A DNA stretch of 46,707 nucleotides, from positions 1-46,707 of the forward strand of contig NZ_LOPV01000039.1 in assembly GCF_001469865.1 (NCBI RefSeq), read 5' to 3'. Every line of letters starts with the position of its first letter. The stretch's first letter is position 1. The stretch is from Haloferax profundi (lineage in GTDB: Archaea; Halobacteriota; Halobacteria; Halobacteriales; Haloferacaceae). The notes beneath the pieces were generated by a model. That model did not search any database, had not been told where the DNA came from, and saw only the letters and a list, made by a program, of their open reading frames with translations. The position numbers and the translations under genes are program-made. Of the stretch, positions 39,699 through 46,707 are shown piece by piece.

Positions 39699-40619
39699 CT
39701 ACTCTGTCTCGGCGGGCCGGTTCACCTGTACTCCGAGAACGTTCGCCACGCTCTCGCGGTGGACCAATAGGAACCCGGAGACGATGACGCCAAATCCGAG
39801 AACCGTCCCCGCGGATATCGACTCACTGAGGAACGCCCATCCCGAGAGCGTCGCCACGATTGGCATCGCGTAGGCGACGAGGTTGCCGCGAACCGGGCCT
39901 GCCTCTGCGAGCAGGGCGAAGTACACCGGGTACGCCGCCGCCGTCGCCGGCATCCCCACGTAGAGGATTGCCGCGACGATTGTCGGCGACCACGCCACCT
40001 GCGTGGGAAGTTCGCCGAGTCCGAGACTGACAGCGTGAATTCCGACACCTGCGACGGCCATCGCCCATGCAGTCATCGGAATCGTCCCGATGGTCGGGGC
40101 GACGCGCTTGAGCAAGACAGTTCCGAAGGCGACGGAGAGTGCCGCACCAGCGACGAGTGCCTGTCCGACACTCCCACCGCCGAGGACGCTCTGTGGGCCG
40201 ACGATGACGACGACGCCCGCGAGTCCGAAGAGGATGCCCACGGCGTCGACGGCCGAGATACGCTCGTCGTCGAGGAGGAAGACGGCGAACATCGGTGAGG
40301 CGATGGGCAGGATGCTGTACATGACTGCCGCAGCGCCCGACGTCGCGTTCTGCTGGCCGAGGAACAACAAGACGTTGTTCGCGCCGAGGACGAACGCAGC
40401 ACTCACGAGGATGCCGAGCACGTCGGAACGGGTCCGGGGACGCCAGTACCCACCGCGGACGGCGACGAGCGTCAGCAAGACGACTGCGGCGACGTCGACG
40501 CGGAAGGCAGCGAACAGGACTGGTGGAATCGCACCGATGGCCGCTTTGATGCCGACGAAGGAGGTGCCGAACAGCACCGCGGCGGCGACGAAGAGGACGA
40601 GGGTCCGGTGACGACTCAC
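39699..40619 (-). CDS. EamA/DMT-family transporter (copy 2)
   Basis: A 306-residue paralog of the facing gene, with ten helices: LVLFVAAAVLFGTSFVGIKA, FLGQQNATSGAAAVMYSILP and VYFALLAEAGPVRGNLVAYA then MPIVATLSGWAF. The two proteins share layout but differ a lot, so the convergent pair is not a recent duplication. Substrate unknown. No obvious TATA box was seen upstream, where the sequence is GC- and C-rich. Confidence 0.9.
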   Translation of the reverse strand: MSRHRTLVLFVAAAVLFGTSFVGIKAAIGAIPPVLFAAFRVDVAAVVLLTLVAVRGGYWRPRTRSDVLGILVSAAFVLGANNVLLFLGQQNATSGAAAVMYSILPIASPMFAVFLLDDERISAVDAVGILFGLAGVVVIVGPQSVLGGGSVGQALVAGAALSVAFGTVLLKRVAPTIGTIPMTAWAMAVAGVGIHAVSLGLGELPTQVAWSPTIVAAILYVGMPATAAAYPVYFALLAEAGPVRGNLVAYAMPIVATLSGWAFLSESISAGTVLGFGVIVSGFLLVHRESVANVLGVQVNRPAETE

Positions 40620-40933
40620 GCCACCACCCCCCGCGCTGTGGCCGGCGTTCGATTCGCCGGGTGAGCGCGGGAGGTAGTGAGGGGTCGACGGGCAATGCGT
40701 GGACGGCGTGAAGGCCTCGTCTTTAGCACGACCTATCGTTCAGCTCACTTCACCATATGTCTAACGATTGGGTATGTGGGTGTACGAATCATTAACAAAC
40801 GATGCCGGTTTCGGGAGAATATGAACCAAATCGCGCGAAAAACAACCATGGTGCGTGTTGCCAGTGAACTCTGTAGCTGTCGACGTGACTCACTTTCGGG
40901 GCGGCGAATCAGGAGAAAATCAGGCGATGTCGG
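40620..40933. other. Intergenic region without a supported gene
   Basis: 314 bases between the EamA gene start and the end of the small gene at 40934. The part from 40735 to 40850 is AT-rich (CGAATCATTAACAAACG at 40784-40800) unlike its neighbours. Frames that run through it continue into the antisense of the next gene and have no protein-like composition. No repeat or RNA structure was recognised. Confidence 0.4.
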
Positions 40934-41218
40934 TCAGTCGTCTCTCGCCGCTTCGACGCGGTCGGCGTGTTTTTCGAGGTCGGCCGCCAGCGCCCGCGCT
41001 TCGTCGGGCGAGAGCGAGACGCGGTCGGCGTGCGGTGGCAGTGCGTCGAGTTGCGTCCCGTCGAGTTCGAGTTCGAGCGTCACGGCGTCGGGGCTCTTCC
41101 GCGGTGAGGTGACGTTGAGCACCGCGAACGCGGACTCGTCGAAGTCGTGACCCTGTGCGGTTCCGTCGACTAAGTCGAGTGTCGTGTAGGCGTTGACTGT
41201 GAGGATTCGGTCTGGCAT
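40934..41218 (-). CDS. Small haloarchaeal conserved protein (DUF6360-like)
   Basis: A 94-residue protein: MPDRILTVNAYTTLDLVDGT, HDFDESAFAVLNVTSP, VTLELELDGTQLDALPPHAD and DEARALAADLEKHADRVEAA. The N-terminal beta strands and C-terminal helix suggest a compact fold. From memory it resembles DUF6360, of unknown function. The start ATG at 41218 is chosen because the in-frame upstream part is low-complexity and covers a tandem repeat. Confidence 0.75.
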   Translation of the reverse strand: MPDRILTVNAYTTLDLVDGTAQGHDFDESAFAVLNVTSPRKSPDAVTLELELDGTQLDALPPHADRVSLSPDEARALAADLEKHADRVEAARDD

Positions 41219-41232
41219 GGATGGGTGGGTGT

Positions 41233-41270
41233 TGGTGTCTGGAGGTGCGTGTGGTGTCTGGAGGTGCGTG
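41233..41270. repeat. 19-base tandem repeat
   Basis: TGGTGTCTGGAGGTGCGTG occurs twice in a row at 41233-41251 and 41252-41270, with a degenerate TGGTG run after. It lies in the divergent spacer between the DUF6360-like and MaoC-like genes, close to the start of the former. Confidence 0.85.
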
Positions 41271-41381
41271 TGGTGACTGTGGTGTCTGCGGGTGCTGTGT
41301 GTGCTCCCTGTCGTGCTCGCTTCGACAGGTGTTCGAGCGCCCGGGTGAAGAACTATCCCGCGGTCGGCCGTCGGGCAGGAT

Positions 41382-41774
41382 ATGTCCACCCCCGACGTGC
41401 CGACGGAGGGAGAGACCCTCGTCAGAGAGCGAACGTTCACCACGGCGGAAGTCGAGGCGTTCGCGGTCCTCTCTGGCGACGAGCAACCGATTCACACCGA
41501 CCCCGACGAGGACGGCCGACTCGTCGTCCACGGGTTGTTGACTGCGACGTTGCCGACGCAAATCGGCGGCGACCTGGAAGTCCTCGCCCGGTCGATGGAG
41601 TTCGAGTTCCTCGCCCCGGTGTACACCGGCGAGACGATTCGGTGTGAGGTGACACCGACCACCGTCGACGCCCGCGAGGACCGCTACGACGTCGAGACCG
41701 ACATCGTCTGTCGGAAGGTGGACGACGACTCAGTCGTCCTCCGCGGTGGGTTCGAAGGCCTCATCTGGAAGTGA
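41382..41774 (+). CDS. MaoC-like hot-dog domain protein
   Basis: A 130-residue single hot-dog domain. FAVLSGDEQPIHTDPDEDGR then LVVHGLLTATL matches the R-hydratase motif with the catalytic Asp and His of MaoC enzymes. FLAPVYTGETIRCEVTPTTV is the typical following strand. Likely an enoyl-CoA hydratase or a related acyl-thioester enzyme. No fatty acid or PHA genes are nearby, so the substrate is open. Confidence 0.85.
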   Translation: MSTPDVPTEGETLVRERTFTTAEVEAFAVLSGDEQPIHTDPDEDGRLVVHGLLTATLPTQIGGDLEVLARSMEFEFLAPVYTGETIRCEVTPTTVDAREDRYDVETDIVCRKVDDDSVVLRGGFEGLIWK

Positions 41775-41789
41775 GGCGGTGGTCGGTGG

Positions 41790-43562
41790 TCAGTCGTCGC
41801 TCGTGATGGGTGTCCCGTCGGCGAGACTCGGCGCGGGACTCGCGTCCAGTTCGTCGTCTTCGGCGTAGGGGTACCACGTGCGCTTCGTGTTGTGCATCAT
41901 CGGGTCCTCGTAACTGGTCTCTTCGGGTTCGACCAGGTCGGCGAGTTCGTCGTCGTCGTGCCGCAGGACGAACTCGCGGAACGTCTCGGTTCCGTCGCGT
42001 TGGTCGTCGAAGTTGGCGAGGAGGTTCTCGATTGCGCCCGGCACTTCGTCCACGGGGACGCGCTGGGTGACCCAGCGGGCGAACTGCGGTTCTTCGCCGA
42101 GGCCGCCGCCGAGGCCGATGTCGAGGGCTTCGACCGGTTCGCCATCCTTGCGGGTCTTCATGCCGCGGAGGCTCACGTCCGCAATCTGTGGCTGGGCGCA
42201 CGAGGCCGTACACCCGGAGAGGTGGATGTGGAACTCTTCGACGCCCTCGGGGAGGTCGACGTTCTCCTTCAACCAGCGGGCGAAGCGCACCTGTCGGTTC
42301 TTCGTCTCCACGATGGAGAGCGAACAGAACTCGGTGCCCGTACAGGCGACAGACCCGCGCATGAACGGCGATGGCTCGGGCGAGTAGTGTTCGAGCAGGT
42401 CTTCGGCGAGGAAGTCGTCCAGTTCGCCGTCCGGGATGTCCGGGACGATGACGTTCTGACGCTGGGTCAAGCGGGCCGCACCGGACCCGTACTGTTCTGC
42501 GAGGTCGGCGAGTTGGATAACGTCGTCAGCACCCATCCGGCCGACGAGGACGTTCAGGCCGACGAAGTTCGACCCGTCTTTCTGCTCGTGGACGCCGAGG
42601 AGGTCGTTTCGACCCTCGCCACCGGCGTTGTAGGTGTACTGGTCGCGCAGGTCGTCGCCAGCGGTCTCCAGTTCGAAGTCCACGTAGTCTTCTTGGAGCG
42701 TCTCGCGGAGTTTCTCGGTACCCCACTCGTCGACGAGGAACTTGATGCGGGCGTTGTAGCGGTTCTCGCGGTCACCGTGGTCGCGGAAGAGTGCCGAGAG
42801 GCCGCCGGCGACTGCCGCGGCGTCTTCGGGTGCGACCCACACGTCGATATCGCGGGCGAGGCGCGGTTCGTTCCGGGCGAGGCCGCCGCCGACGCGGACG
42901 TTGAAGCCGACCTGTTCTTCGCCGTCGATTTCTTTGTACGCCGGTTCGAGGGCGAGGTCGTTGATGTCGCCTTGGCCGGACCCGTCGGGCGTCCCCGTGA
43001 CCGACACCTTCCACTTCCGCGGGAGGTTCGAGTGGTCGTCGTTCCCTTTGAACGTCTCGTTGAGTTCCTGGATGACGGGCCACGCGTCGATGACTTCGGT
43101 GGCGTCGTCGCCGGCCATCGGGTTCCCGACGATGTTGCGCCACGAGTCACCACACGCTTGCTGTGCGGAGAGGCCGTGTGCTTCGAGTTTCTCGAAGATT
43201 GCAGGCACGTCTTCGAGCTTGATCCAGTGCAGTTGAATCGACTGACGGGTCGTGAAGTCGGCGTACGCGTCACCGAAGATGGGGTTCGTCCCCGGTCCCG
43301 TCGCGTACTCTTTGGCGACTTCGCCGACGACGCGGAGTTGGCCGGGTTCGAGGCGGCCGTTCGGCGTCCCGATGCGCAGCATGAAATAGGACTCCTGGCC
43401 GTTCCGCTGGTGGTACAGACCCCACCACTTGAAGCGCTCGAACCACGCGTCTCGCTCGTCTTCGGGGATGGCGTCCCATCCTTCTTCGGCGAAACGGAAC
43501 AGATGCTCTCGTATCTCGGTACCGTAGACTTCTGACTTCCACCGTTCGACGTCCGTGGGCAT
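41790..43562 (-). CDS. nirA: Siroheme [4Fe-4S] nitrite/sulfite reductase
   Basis: A 590-residue enzyme from ATG at 43562. It has the twin ferredoxin-like half domains (DFTTRQSIQLHWIKLEDVPA in the first half, RLTQRQNVIVPDIP in the second). The siroheme/Fe-S cysteines are ACTGTEFCS (407, 413) and CTASCAQP (451, 455), giving C-x5-C...C-x3-C. Ferredoxin-dependent nitrite reductase and sulfite reductase share this layout. nirA is a tentative symbol: Haloferax carries a NirA of this kind, but no nitrate reductase or nitrate transporter is next to it, so a sulfite role remains possible. Confidence 0.88.
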   Translation of the reverse strand: MPTDVERWKSEVYGTEIREHLFRFAEEGWDAIPEDERDAWFERFKWWGLYHQRNGQESYFMLRIGTPNGRLEPGQLRVVGEVAKEYATGPGTNPIFGDAYADFTTRQSIQLHWIKLEDVPAIFEKLEAHGLSAQQACGDSWRNIVGNPMAGDDATEVIDAWPVIQELNETFKGNDDHSNLPRKWKVSVTGTPDGSGQGDINDLALEPAYKEIDGEEQVGFNVRVGGGLARNEPRLARDIDVWVAPEDAAAVAGGLSALFRDHGDRENRYNARIKFLVDEWGTEKLRETLQEDYVDFELETAGDDLRDQYTYNAGGEGRNDLLGVHEQKDGSNFVGLNVLVGRMGADDVIQLADLAEQYGSGAARLTQRQNVIVPDIPDGELDDFLAEDLLEHYSPEPSPFMRGSVACTGTEFCSLSIVETKNRQVRFARWLKENVDLPEGVEEFHIHLSGCTASCAQPQIADVSLRGMKTRKDGEPVEALDIGLGGGLGEEPQFARWVTQRVPVDEVPGAIENLLANFDDQRDGTETFREFVLRHDDDELADLVEPEETSYEDPMMHNTKRTWYPYAEDDELDASPAPSLADGTPITSDD

Positions 43563-43652
43563 TCGTACGAAACCCAAATATTCGCCTACGTAAGGTCCCG
43601 AGCGTACCGTCAACCCTTCCCGGTGCTGCCGAACACCGGAGAATGTTGCCGG

Positions 43653-43973
43653 CTACCTGTCGTCGCCGTCGTACACCGGGAGAACGGTGTTCTCACGGTC
43701 GATATCGACGAATTTCCCGTCAGAGAGGCGGCCGACGGGAACCCACCCCGGGACGCCCGTCTCGCCACACCCGATGCACTGGCCGTACACGTTCGCGGTG
43801 ACGGTTCGTCCGTCCACGCCGACCGAGAGGACGTTCTCGACGACGAAGTCCGGCAGGTCACACCCACAGAACGACGGGTCGTCGAGGCGCCAGAGTTCAC
43901 TTACGCTCACTTCCCTCGCGTCGTTCACGGAGACCCACGCCCCGTCGTCGAGGACGCGTAGCGAGACAGTCAT
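43653..43973 (-). CDS. Small conserved haloarchaeal protein with Cys pairs (DUF8134-like)
   Basis: A 106-residue protein: MTVSLRVLDDGAWVSVNDA, then SFCGCDLPDFVVENVLSV and NVYGQCIGCGETG. The C-x-C and C-x2-C pairs suggest a zinc knuckle. The rest is beta-rich. From memory a family called DUF8134. It lies just upstream of the nitrite/sulfite reductase gene on the same strand, 90 bases apart, and may serve the same physiology; this is position only. ATAGGT at 43998-44003 is about 28 bases upstream. Confidence 0.72.
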   Translation of the reverse strand: MTVSLRVLDDGAWVSVNDAREVSVSELWRLDDPSFCGCDLPDFVVENVLSVGVDGRTVTANVYGQCIGCGETGVPGWVPVGRLSDGKFVDIDRENTVLPVYDGDDR

Positions 43974-44159
43974 ACTCCCCACTCCGTGGTCCGAGTACCT
44001 ATGCGGGACGACGGCCGCAATCCCCGCAGGAGGGCGCGACGGCCTGTCGTCACCACACGGTGCCTTCGTCGGTCGATTTTGGTCGTAAATATCCGTCGGA
44101 GGTAGGGGCAACCGGTTCCGATACCCGGGAGTACGGGTACACCTTACAGGTGCGGATTC

Positions 44160-44167
44160 CCTTATGC
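44160..44167 (+). promoter_or_regulatory. TATA-like box for the overlapping micro-ORFs
   Basis: CCTTATGC is centred about 29 bases before the ATG at 44193, as expected for a leaderless transcript. It supports expression of the micro-ORF pair. Confidence 0.5.
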
Positions 44168-44192
44168 GTCTCCCCCCGTTACCGAGGGAGTG

Positions 44193-44279
44193 ATGAGTGA
44201 CCGCCGCACCGCCGCCCGACAACACGCCTCCGCCGACGCTGCTCCCGAACTGTTCGAATCGACGGAGGACGACGAATGA
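44193..44279 (+). CDS. Micro-ORF 1 (28 residues)
   Basis: Reads MSDRRTAARQHASADAAPEL then FESTEDDE and stop. The acidic end and the leaderless promoter spacing favour a real gene. Its stop overlaps the start of the next micro-ORF in ATGA, a sign of coupled translation. No fold or motif is recognised. Confidence 0.55.
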   Translation: MSDRRTAARQHASADAAPELFESTEDDE

Positions 44280-44425
44280 CGACGGACGTCGACCTCGAAC
44301 CAGAACCAGAGCGTGCAGACGACGAAGACGACGAACGCGACCCCACCGCCCACCTCGACGACCTCGAAGACGGTGCCGGATGTACCGAAATCTGGTCGCA
44401 TCTCTCCGAATCCCGTGAGGAGTGA
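44276..44425 (+). CDS. Micro-ORF 2 (49 residues), conserved-looking haloarchaeal peptide
   Basis: A very acidic peptide with a distinct C terminus, HLDDLEDGAGCTEIWSHLSE, followed by SREE. The GAGCTEIW segment has one Cys and a Trp and looks conserved, from memory of similar small haloarchaeal proteins. It begins at an ATGA overlap with micro-ORF 1 and ends 67 bases before the DUF7119-like gene. Confidence 0.6.
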   Translation: MTTDVDLEPEPERADDEDDERDPTAHLDDLEDGAGCTEIWSHLSESREE

Positions 44426-44458
44426 GCGCTCGCGCACGAATCTCGCCACGCAGGGGGA

Positions 44459-44468
44459 CGTTTTTAAC
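44459..44468 (+). promoter_or_regulatory. TATA-like box for the DUF7119-like gene
   Basis: CGTTTTTAAC is centred about 28 bases before the ATG at 44493, a strong leaderless promoter pattern. Confidence 0.65.
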
Positions 44469-44492
44469 CGAGAACGCGAAATCCTCTCGTAG

Positions 44493-45164
44493 ATGACGAA
44501 CGACGAACGCCGACGCACCAGTCGGGCCCCGGCCGACCGGCGAGAACCGGTCGGTGAACCGGTCGTCCGCGGTGACCCTGCCGTCACGGGTGACCGTGCC
44601 CGTGAGGCAGTCGGGTTCGACCCGAACGACCCGGCTAGTGTCGAGGAGGCCGCCCGCACAGTCCGCTCGTTCGCCGAATCGTCGGCGGGCGACGACCACG
44701 TCTTCATGCTCAGGGGTGCCGCCGCCTGTGCTGCACTGGTCCGTGGTGTCGGTTCCTACAAACAGGCCGCCGAGATGGCCGGCGGCGACGTGTCTGTCTC
44801 GTTCATCCGCAAGTGGGCGCGCGTCCACGACCTGCCGCAGTCGGTCCGTCGACACGTCGCGCGCGGCAACATCGCGCCGACGGCCGCGAAACACATCGCT
44901 CGCGTCCCCGGTGACGCCCGACTCCACCTCGCGTGGGCGACGCTGGACGGTGACTTGACCGTTCGAGAGGTCCGCCGCCTCGCCAGCGAAGTCAACGACG
45001 GCACGCCGGTCACCGACGCCCTCGCCGACCACGGCGTCGCCGTCGGAACGTTAGACGTATCGCTCCCGCCGAACGTCTACCTCGAACTCCGCCGCCGCGC
45101 CTCGTTAGACGACACCGACCCCGGCGACGTGGTGGCGGAGGCGCTGACCGCTTACTTCGACTGA
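44493..45164 (+). CDS. ParB-like HTH protein (DUF7119-like)
   Basis: A 223-residue protein. Residues 1-50 are charged and probably disordered. The middle resembles a ParB/KorB helix-turn-helix: GVGSYKQAAEMAGGDVSVSF then IRKWARVHDLPQSVRRHVAR, AAKHIARVPGDARLHLAWA and EVRRLASEV. No ParA partner or centromere-like repeats are nearby, so partition is not implied; it may bind DNA as a nucleoid or regulatory protein. From memory DUF7119. It overlaps the convergent M20 gene by 13 bases at the 3' end. Confidence 0.8.
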   Translation: MTNDERRRTSRAPADRREPVGEPVVRGDPAVTGDRAREAVGFDPNDPASVEEAARTVRSFAESSAGDDHVFMLRGAAACAALVRGVGSYKQAAEMAGGDVSVSFIRKWARVHDLPQSVRRHVARGNIAPTAAKHIARVPGDARLHLAWATLDGDLTVREVRRLASEVNDGTPVTDALADHGVAVGTLDVSLPPNVYLELRRRASLDDTDPGDVVAEALTAYFD

Positions 45165-46396
45165 AGGAATCGCTGTGCCGTCTCTCGAATCACGTCGCGG
45201 GCAGTCTCGACTTCGGCCCACTCGATAGTCTCGTCGGGGAAGTGCGCCTGGTCGATGTTCCCCGGGCCGAACACGACGGTTGGGATACCCGCTTCCACGT
45301 AGAGTCGTGAGTCCGCGCCGTAGGTCGCACCCACCGGTTCGTCGTCGAGTGAGCGGTCTCGGAGCGTGGCCCGGAGGGCTTCGACCACCGGTTCGTCGAC
45401 GTCGACTTCGGCGGGTTCGAACTGGACGGAGAATCGCTCGAACGTCGGCGGGTGTTCTGAGAGCCATTCGTCTTCGGCGACGACTCGGTCGAGTCGCGCT
45501 TCGAACGCTCGTTCGACCTCCTCGACGCTCTCACCGGGCGCGACGCCCAGTCGCCACTCCGCGGTGAGCGTCCCGGCGACGCTGGACGCCCACGACCCCG
45601 CTTCGACGCGCCCGACGCAGATTGGCCACGGGACCGGGTAGTCGTACAGCGGATGCGAGACGTGCTCGCAGCGTTCGGTTTCGAGGTCGAAGAAGGCCTC
45701 ACGAATCGCCTCGAACTTCGGGAGTACGTCCACACCGCGCCACCGCGACGCCGCGTGCGCGGTTCGTCCGGTCAGGTGGAGTCGCTTCATCACCGACCCT
45801 TCGGTGGCGACGACGGGTTCGAGTCGCGTCGGTTCGGCCACGAGTGCGGCGTCGCGCTCGAATGGGTACGGATTGTCCAACGCGGCGGCCGCCGCGCCGA
45901 TTCCACCCTCTTCTTCGCCGACGACGCTCTCCACGACGACCCGGCCGTCGAGTTCGAGCGAACCGGATTCGACCGCGTCTTTGAGGTCGAGTGCGGCGAA
46001 GACGCACGCCGAGAGTCCCGACTTCATGTCGGCCGCCCCACGGGCACTGACTGTCCCGGCGTCGTCGTCCCACCGCGGCAGGAACGGTGCGTGCGACCAC
46101 AGTTCCGCGTCGGCGGGGACGACGTCCACGTGGCCGTTGAGGACGATAGTCTTCCCTGCGTCAGGGTCACCGAACTCCAAGACACCCGCGACGCTTGGGC
46201 GGTTTATGGTCACGATATCGTCGGAGTCGTCCGGAAACGACGGGTGCTCGGCCAGTCGACGGGGGTTCGCACTCCACTCGTACGTCTCGAACCCGAAGTC
46301 GTGCAGGCGGTTTTTGAACCACGTCTGTGCGGGCGCTTCGGCGCGGCCGACGCTCTCGAATCGAAGGAGCGTGTCGACGAAGTCGCGTAGGTCCAT
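45152..46396 (-). CDS. M20-family metallopeptidase/deacylase (ArgE/DapE type)
   Basis: A 414-residue enzyme. The zinc-site motifs are GHVDVVPAD with His and Asp, ARGAADMKSG, EEEGGIGAAA with the catalytic Glu pair, and a C-terminal FGPGNIDQAHFPDETIEW with a metal His. The dimerisation domain is in the middle (TGRTAHAASRWRGVD). The family removes acyl groups from N-acyl amino acids (acetylornithine, succinyl-diaminopimelate) or cleaves dipeptides; the exact substrate is not set by the sequence. Its 3' end overlaps the convergent DUF7119-like gene by 13 bases. Confidence 0.9.
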   Translation of the reverse strand: MDLRDFVDTLLRFESVGRAEAPAQTWFKNRLHDFGFETYEWSANPRRLAEHPSFPDDSDDIVTINRPSVAGVLEFGDPDAGKTIVLNGHVDVVPADAELWSHAPFLPRWDDDAGTVSARGAADMKSGLSACVFAALDLKDAVESGSLELDGRVVVESVVGEEEGGIGAAAAALDNPYPFERDAALVAEPTRLEPVVATEGSVMKRLHLTGRTAHAASRWRGVDVLPKFEAIREAFFDLETERCEHVSHPLYDYPVPWPICVGRVEAGSWASSVAGTLTAEWRLGVAPGESVEEVERAFEARLDRVVAEDEWLSEHPPTFERFSVQFEPAEVDVDEPVVEALRATLRDRSLDDEPVGATYGADSRLYVEAGIPTVVFGPGNIDQAHFPDETIEWAEVETARDVIRETAQRFLQSK

Positions 46397-46479
46397 ACAT
46401 GGGAGACGGGAACGGGGTACAAAGCAGGTGGGGAACGAAAATAAACGCTTATCAGTATCCCCACCCTCGAATCGGACGA

Positions 46480-46587
46480 GGGCTGGTAGCTCAGTTAGGC
46501 AGAGCGTCTGGCTTTTAACGGGGCTACGCAGGTTGCGTGGTTTCGGAAGACACCAGACGGTCGGGGGTTCAAGTCCCTCCCAGCCCG
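46480..46587 (+). tRNA. tRNA-Lys (anticodon UUU), intron-containing
   Basis: Mature length is 74 nt. The acceptor stem is GGGCTGG with CCAGCCC, then D-arm GCTC/GAGC, anticodon stem TCTGG/CCAGA, loop C-UUU-anticodon-AA (anticodon at 46514-46516), and a T-arm with TTCAAGT. The discriminator base is G and CCA is not encoded. A 34-nt intron interrupts it after position 37, at the standard archaeal site. Confidence 0.95.
46518..46551 (+). other. tRNA-Lys intron with bulge-helix-bulge
   Basis: The 34-nt intron lies between bases 37 and 38. A canonical BHB can be drawn: CUUU (bases 32-35) pairs with GAAG in the intron, with 3-base bulges UAA and ACA on either side, each cut after its second base. 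The intron folds as CGGGGC/GUUUCG plus UACGC/GCGUG around an AGGUU loop. This fits cleavage by the archaeal splicing endonuclease. Confidence 0.9.
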
Positions 46588-46707
46588 TTCTTACATTCGC
46601 GAGCGACAGCGAGCGATAGTCGAACTACTGGGAGGAGTTGAACCAAGGAGCGAGCACCGCGAGCGACTGGGTCCACGCGAACAATGTGGGCGTGGGCTCG
46701 TGAGACG
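46588..46707. other. Region downstream of tRNA-Lys with an inverted tRNA-like fragment
   Basis: TGGGAGGAGTTGAACC at 46629-46644 is, on the other strand, GGTTCAACTCCTCCCA, which resembles the T-arm and acceptor end of the tRNA (GGTTCAAGTCCCTCCCA) with one change and one missing base. Near-repeats of GCGAGCGA surround it. No integrase gene is visible in the remaining 120 bases. Confidence 0.45.

Noticed and set aside
40677-41150. Plus-strand frame of 157 codons through the EamA/DUF6360 gap
   Set aside because: Its second half is antisense to the DUF6360-like gene and rich in Ser/Arg; the first half has no protein-like pattern.
41892-43535. A long open frame (547 codons) on the plus strand
   Set aside because: It is antisense to the nitrite/sulfite reductase, which has full catalytic motifs. 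High GC codon bias keeps antisense frames open in haloarchaea.
1-46707. CRISPR array, integron or defence island
   Set aside because: No spaced direct repeats, cas-like or nuclease-defence genes were seen. The gene content is mostly core metabolism.

Overview
The window is about 46.7 kb of haloarchaeal chromosome, most likely from Haloferax or a close relative. The evidence is high GC, very acidic proteins, Tat-type lipoprotein signals, A/T boxes 25-29 nt upstream of start codons (leaderless archaeal transcription), an archaeal type-A RNase P RNA, a tRNA intron with a bulge-helix-bulge, and many families known only from halophilic archaea (Hvo_1808-type surface proteins, halocyanin, Bat-type HTH regulators). 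Gene order around 6-phosphogluconate dehydrogenase and the Hvo_1808-like pair fits Haloferax. No complete mobile element, CRISPR array or rRNA is present; most of the window is ordinary core chromosome.

Layout. 1-5.4 kb: start of a MATE exporter, a membrane-anchored [2Fe-2S] ferredoxin, 6-phosphogluconate dehydrogenase, an ATP-grasp ligase, an M29 aminopeptidase, a lipoprotein with two HiPIP-like Fe-S domains, and a small zinc ribbon protein. 5.5-13.9 kb: ribosomal protein S6e, small haloarchaeal conserved proteins, a DHH phosphoesterase, three universal stress proteins with a GNAT acetyltransferase, dihydroorotase and a lipoate ligase-like protein. 13.9-21 kb: a divergent M23-like protein, a Bat-type HTH regulator, a PfkB kinase, a multi-PAS/GAF histidine kinase, a PaaI-type thioesterase and a nicotinamidase-like hydrolase.

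21-33 kb is rich in exported zinc-peptidase-like proteins: two tandem Hvo_1808-type lipoproteins with HExxH motifs, a metzincin-like lipoprotein and a calcium-repeat metzincin. Among them lie nicotinate phosphoribosyltransferase, an AMMECR1 protein, RNase P RNA, a geranylgeranyl reductase-family flavoprotein and a beta-CASP nuclease. A degenerate intergenic stretch at 31.46-31.93 kb keeps an iron-regulator-like palindrome in front of a truncated ABC-exporter start.

33-38 kb holds a probable redox or metal-response locus: a SHOCT membrane protein, a truncated and an intact copy of a small membrane protein (DUF7521-like), a winged-helix regulator, and a divergent halocyanin lipoprotein with a His/Asp repeat tail, followed by a second PAS histidine kinase. 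38-41 kb has an Lrp-type regulator and two convergent EamA transporters. 41-46.7 kb has a MaoC-like protein, a siroheme nitrite/sulfite reductase, two overlapping micro-ORFs, a ParB-like HTH protein, an M20 peptidase and an intron-containing tRNA-Lys(UUU).

Likely joint functions: the nicotinamidase-like hydrolase and nicotinate phosphoribosyltransferase form an NAD salvage route; 6-phosphogluconate dehydrogenase serves the oxidative pentose phosphate pathway; halocyanin, ferredoxin and the HiPIP-like protein are surface or membrane electron carriers. Family names given as DUF numbers are from memory and were not checked against a database.
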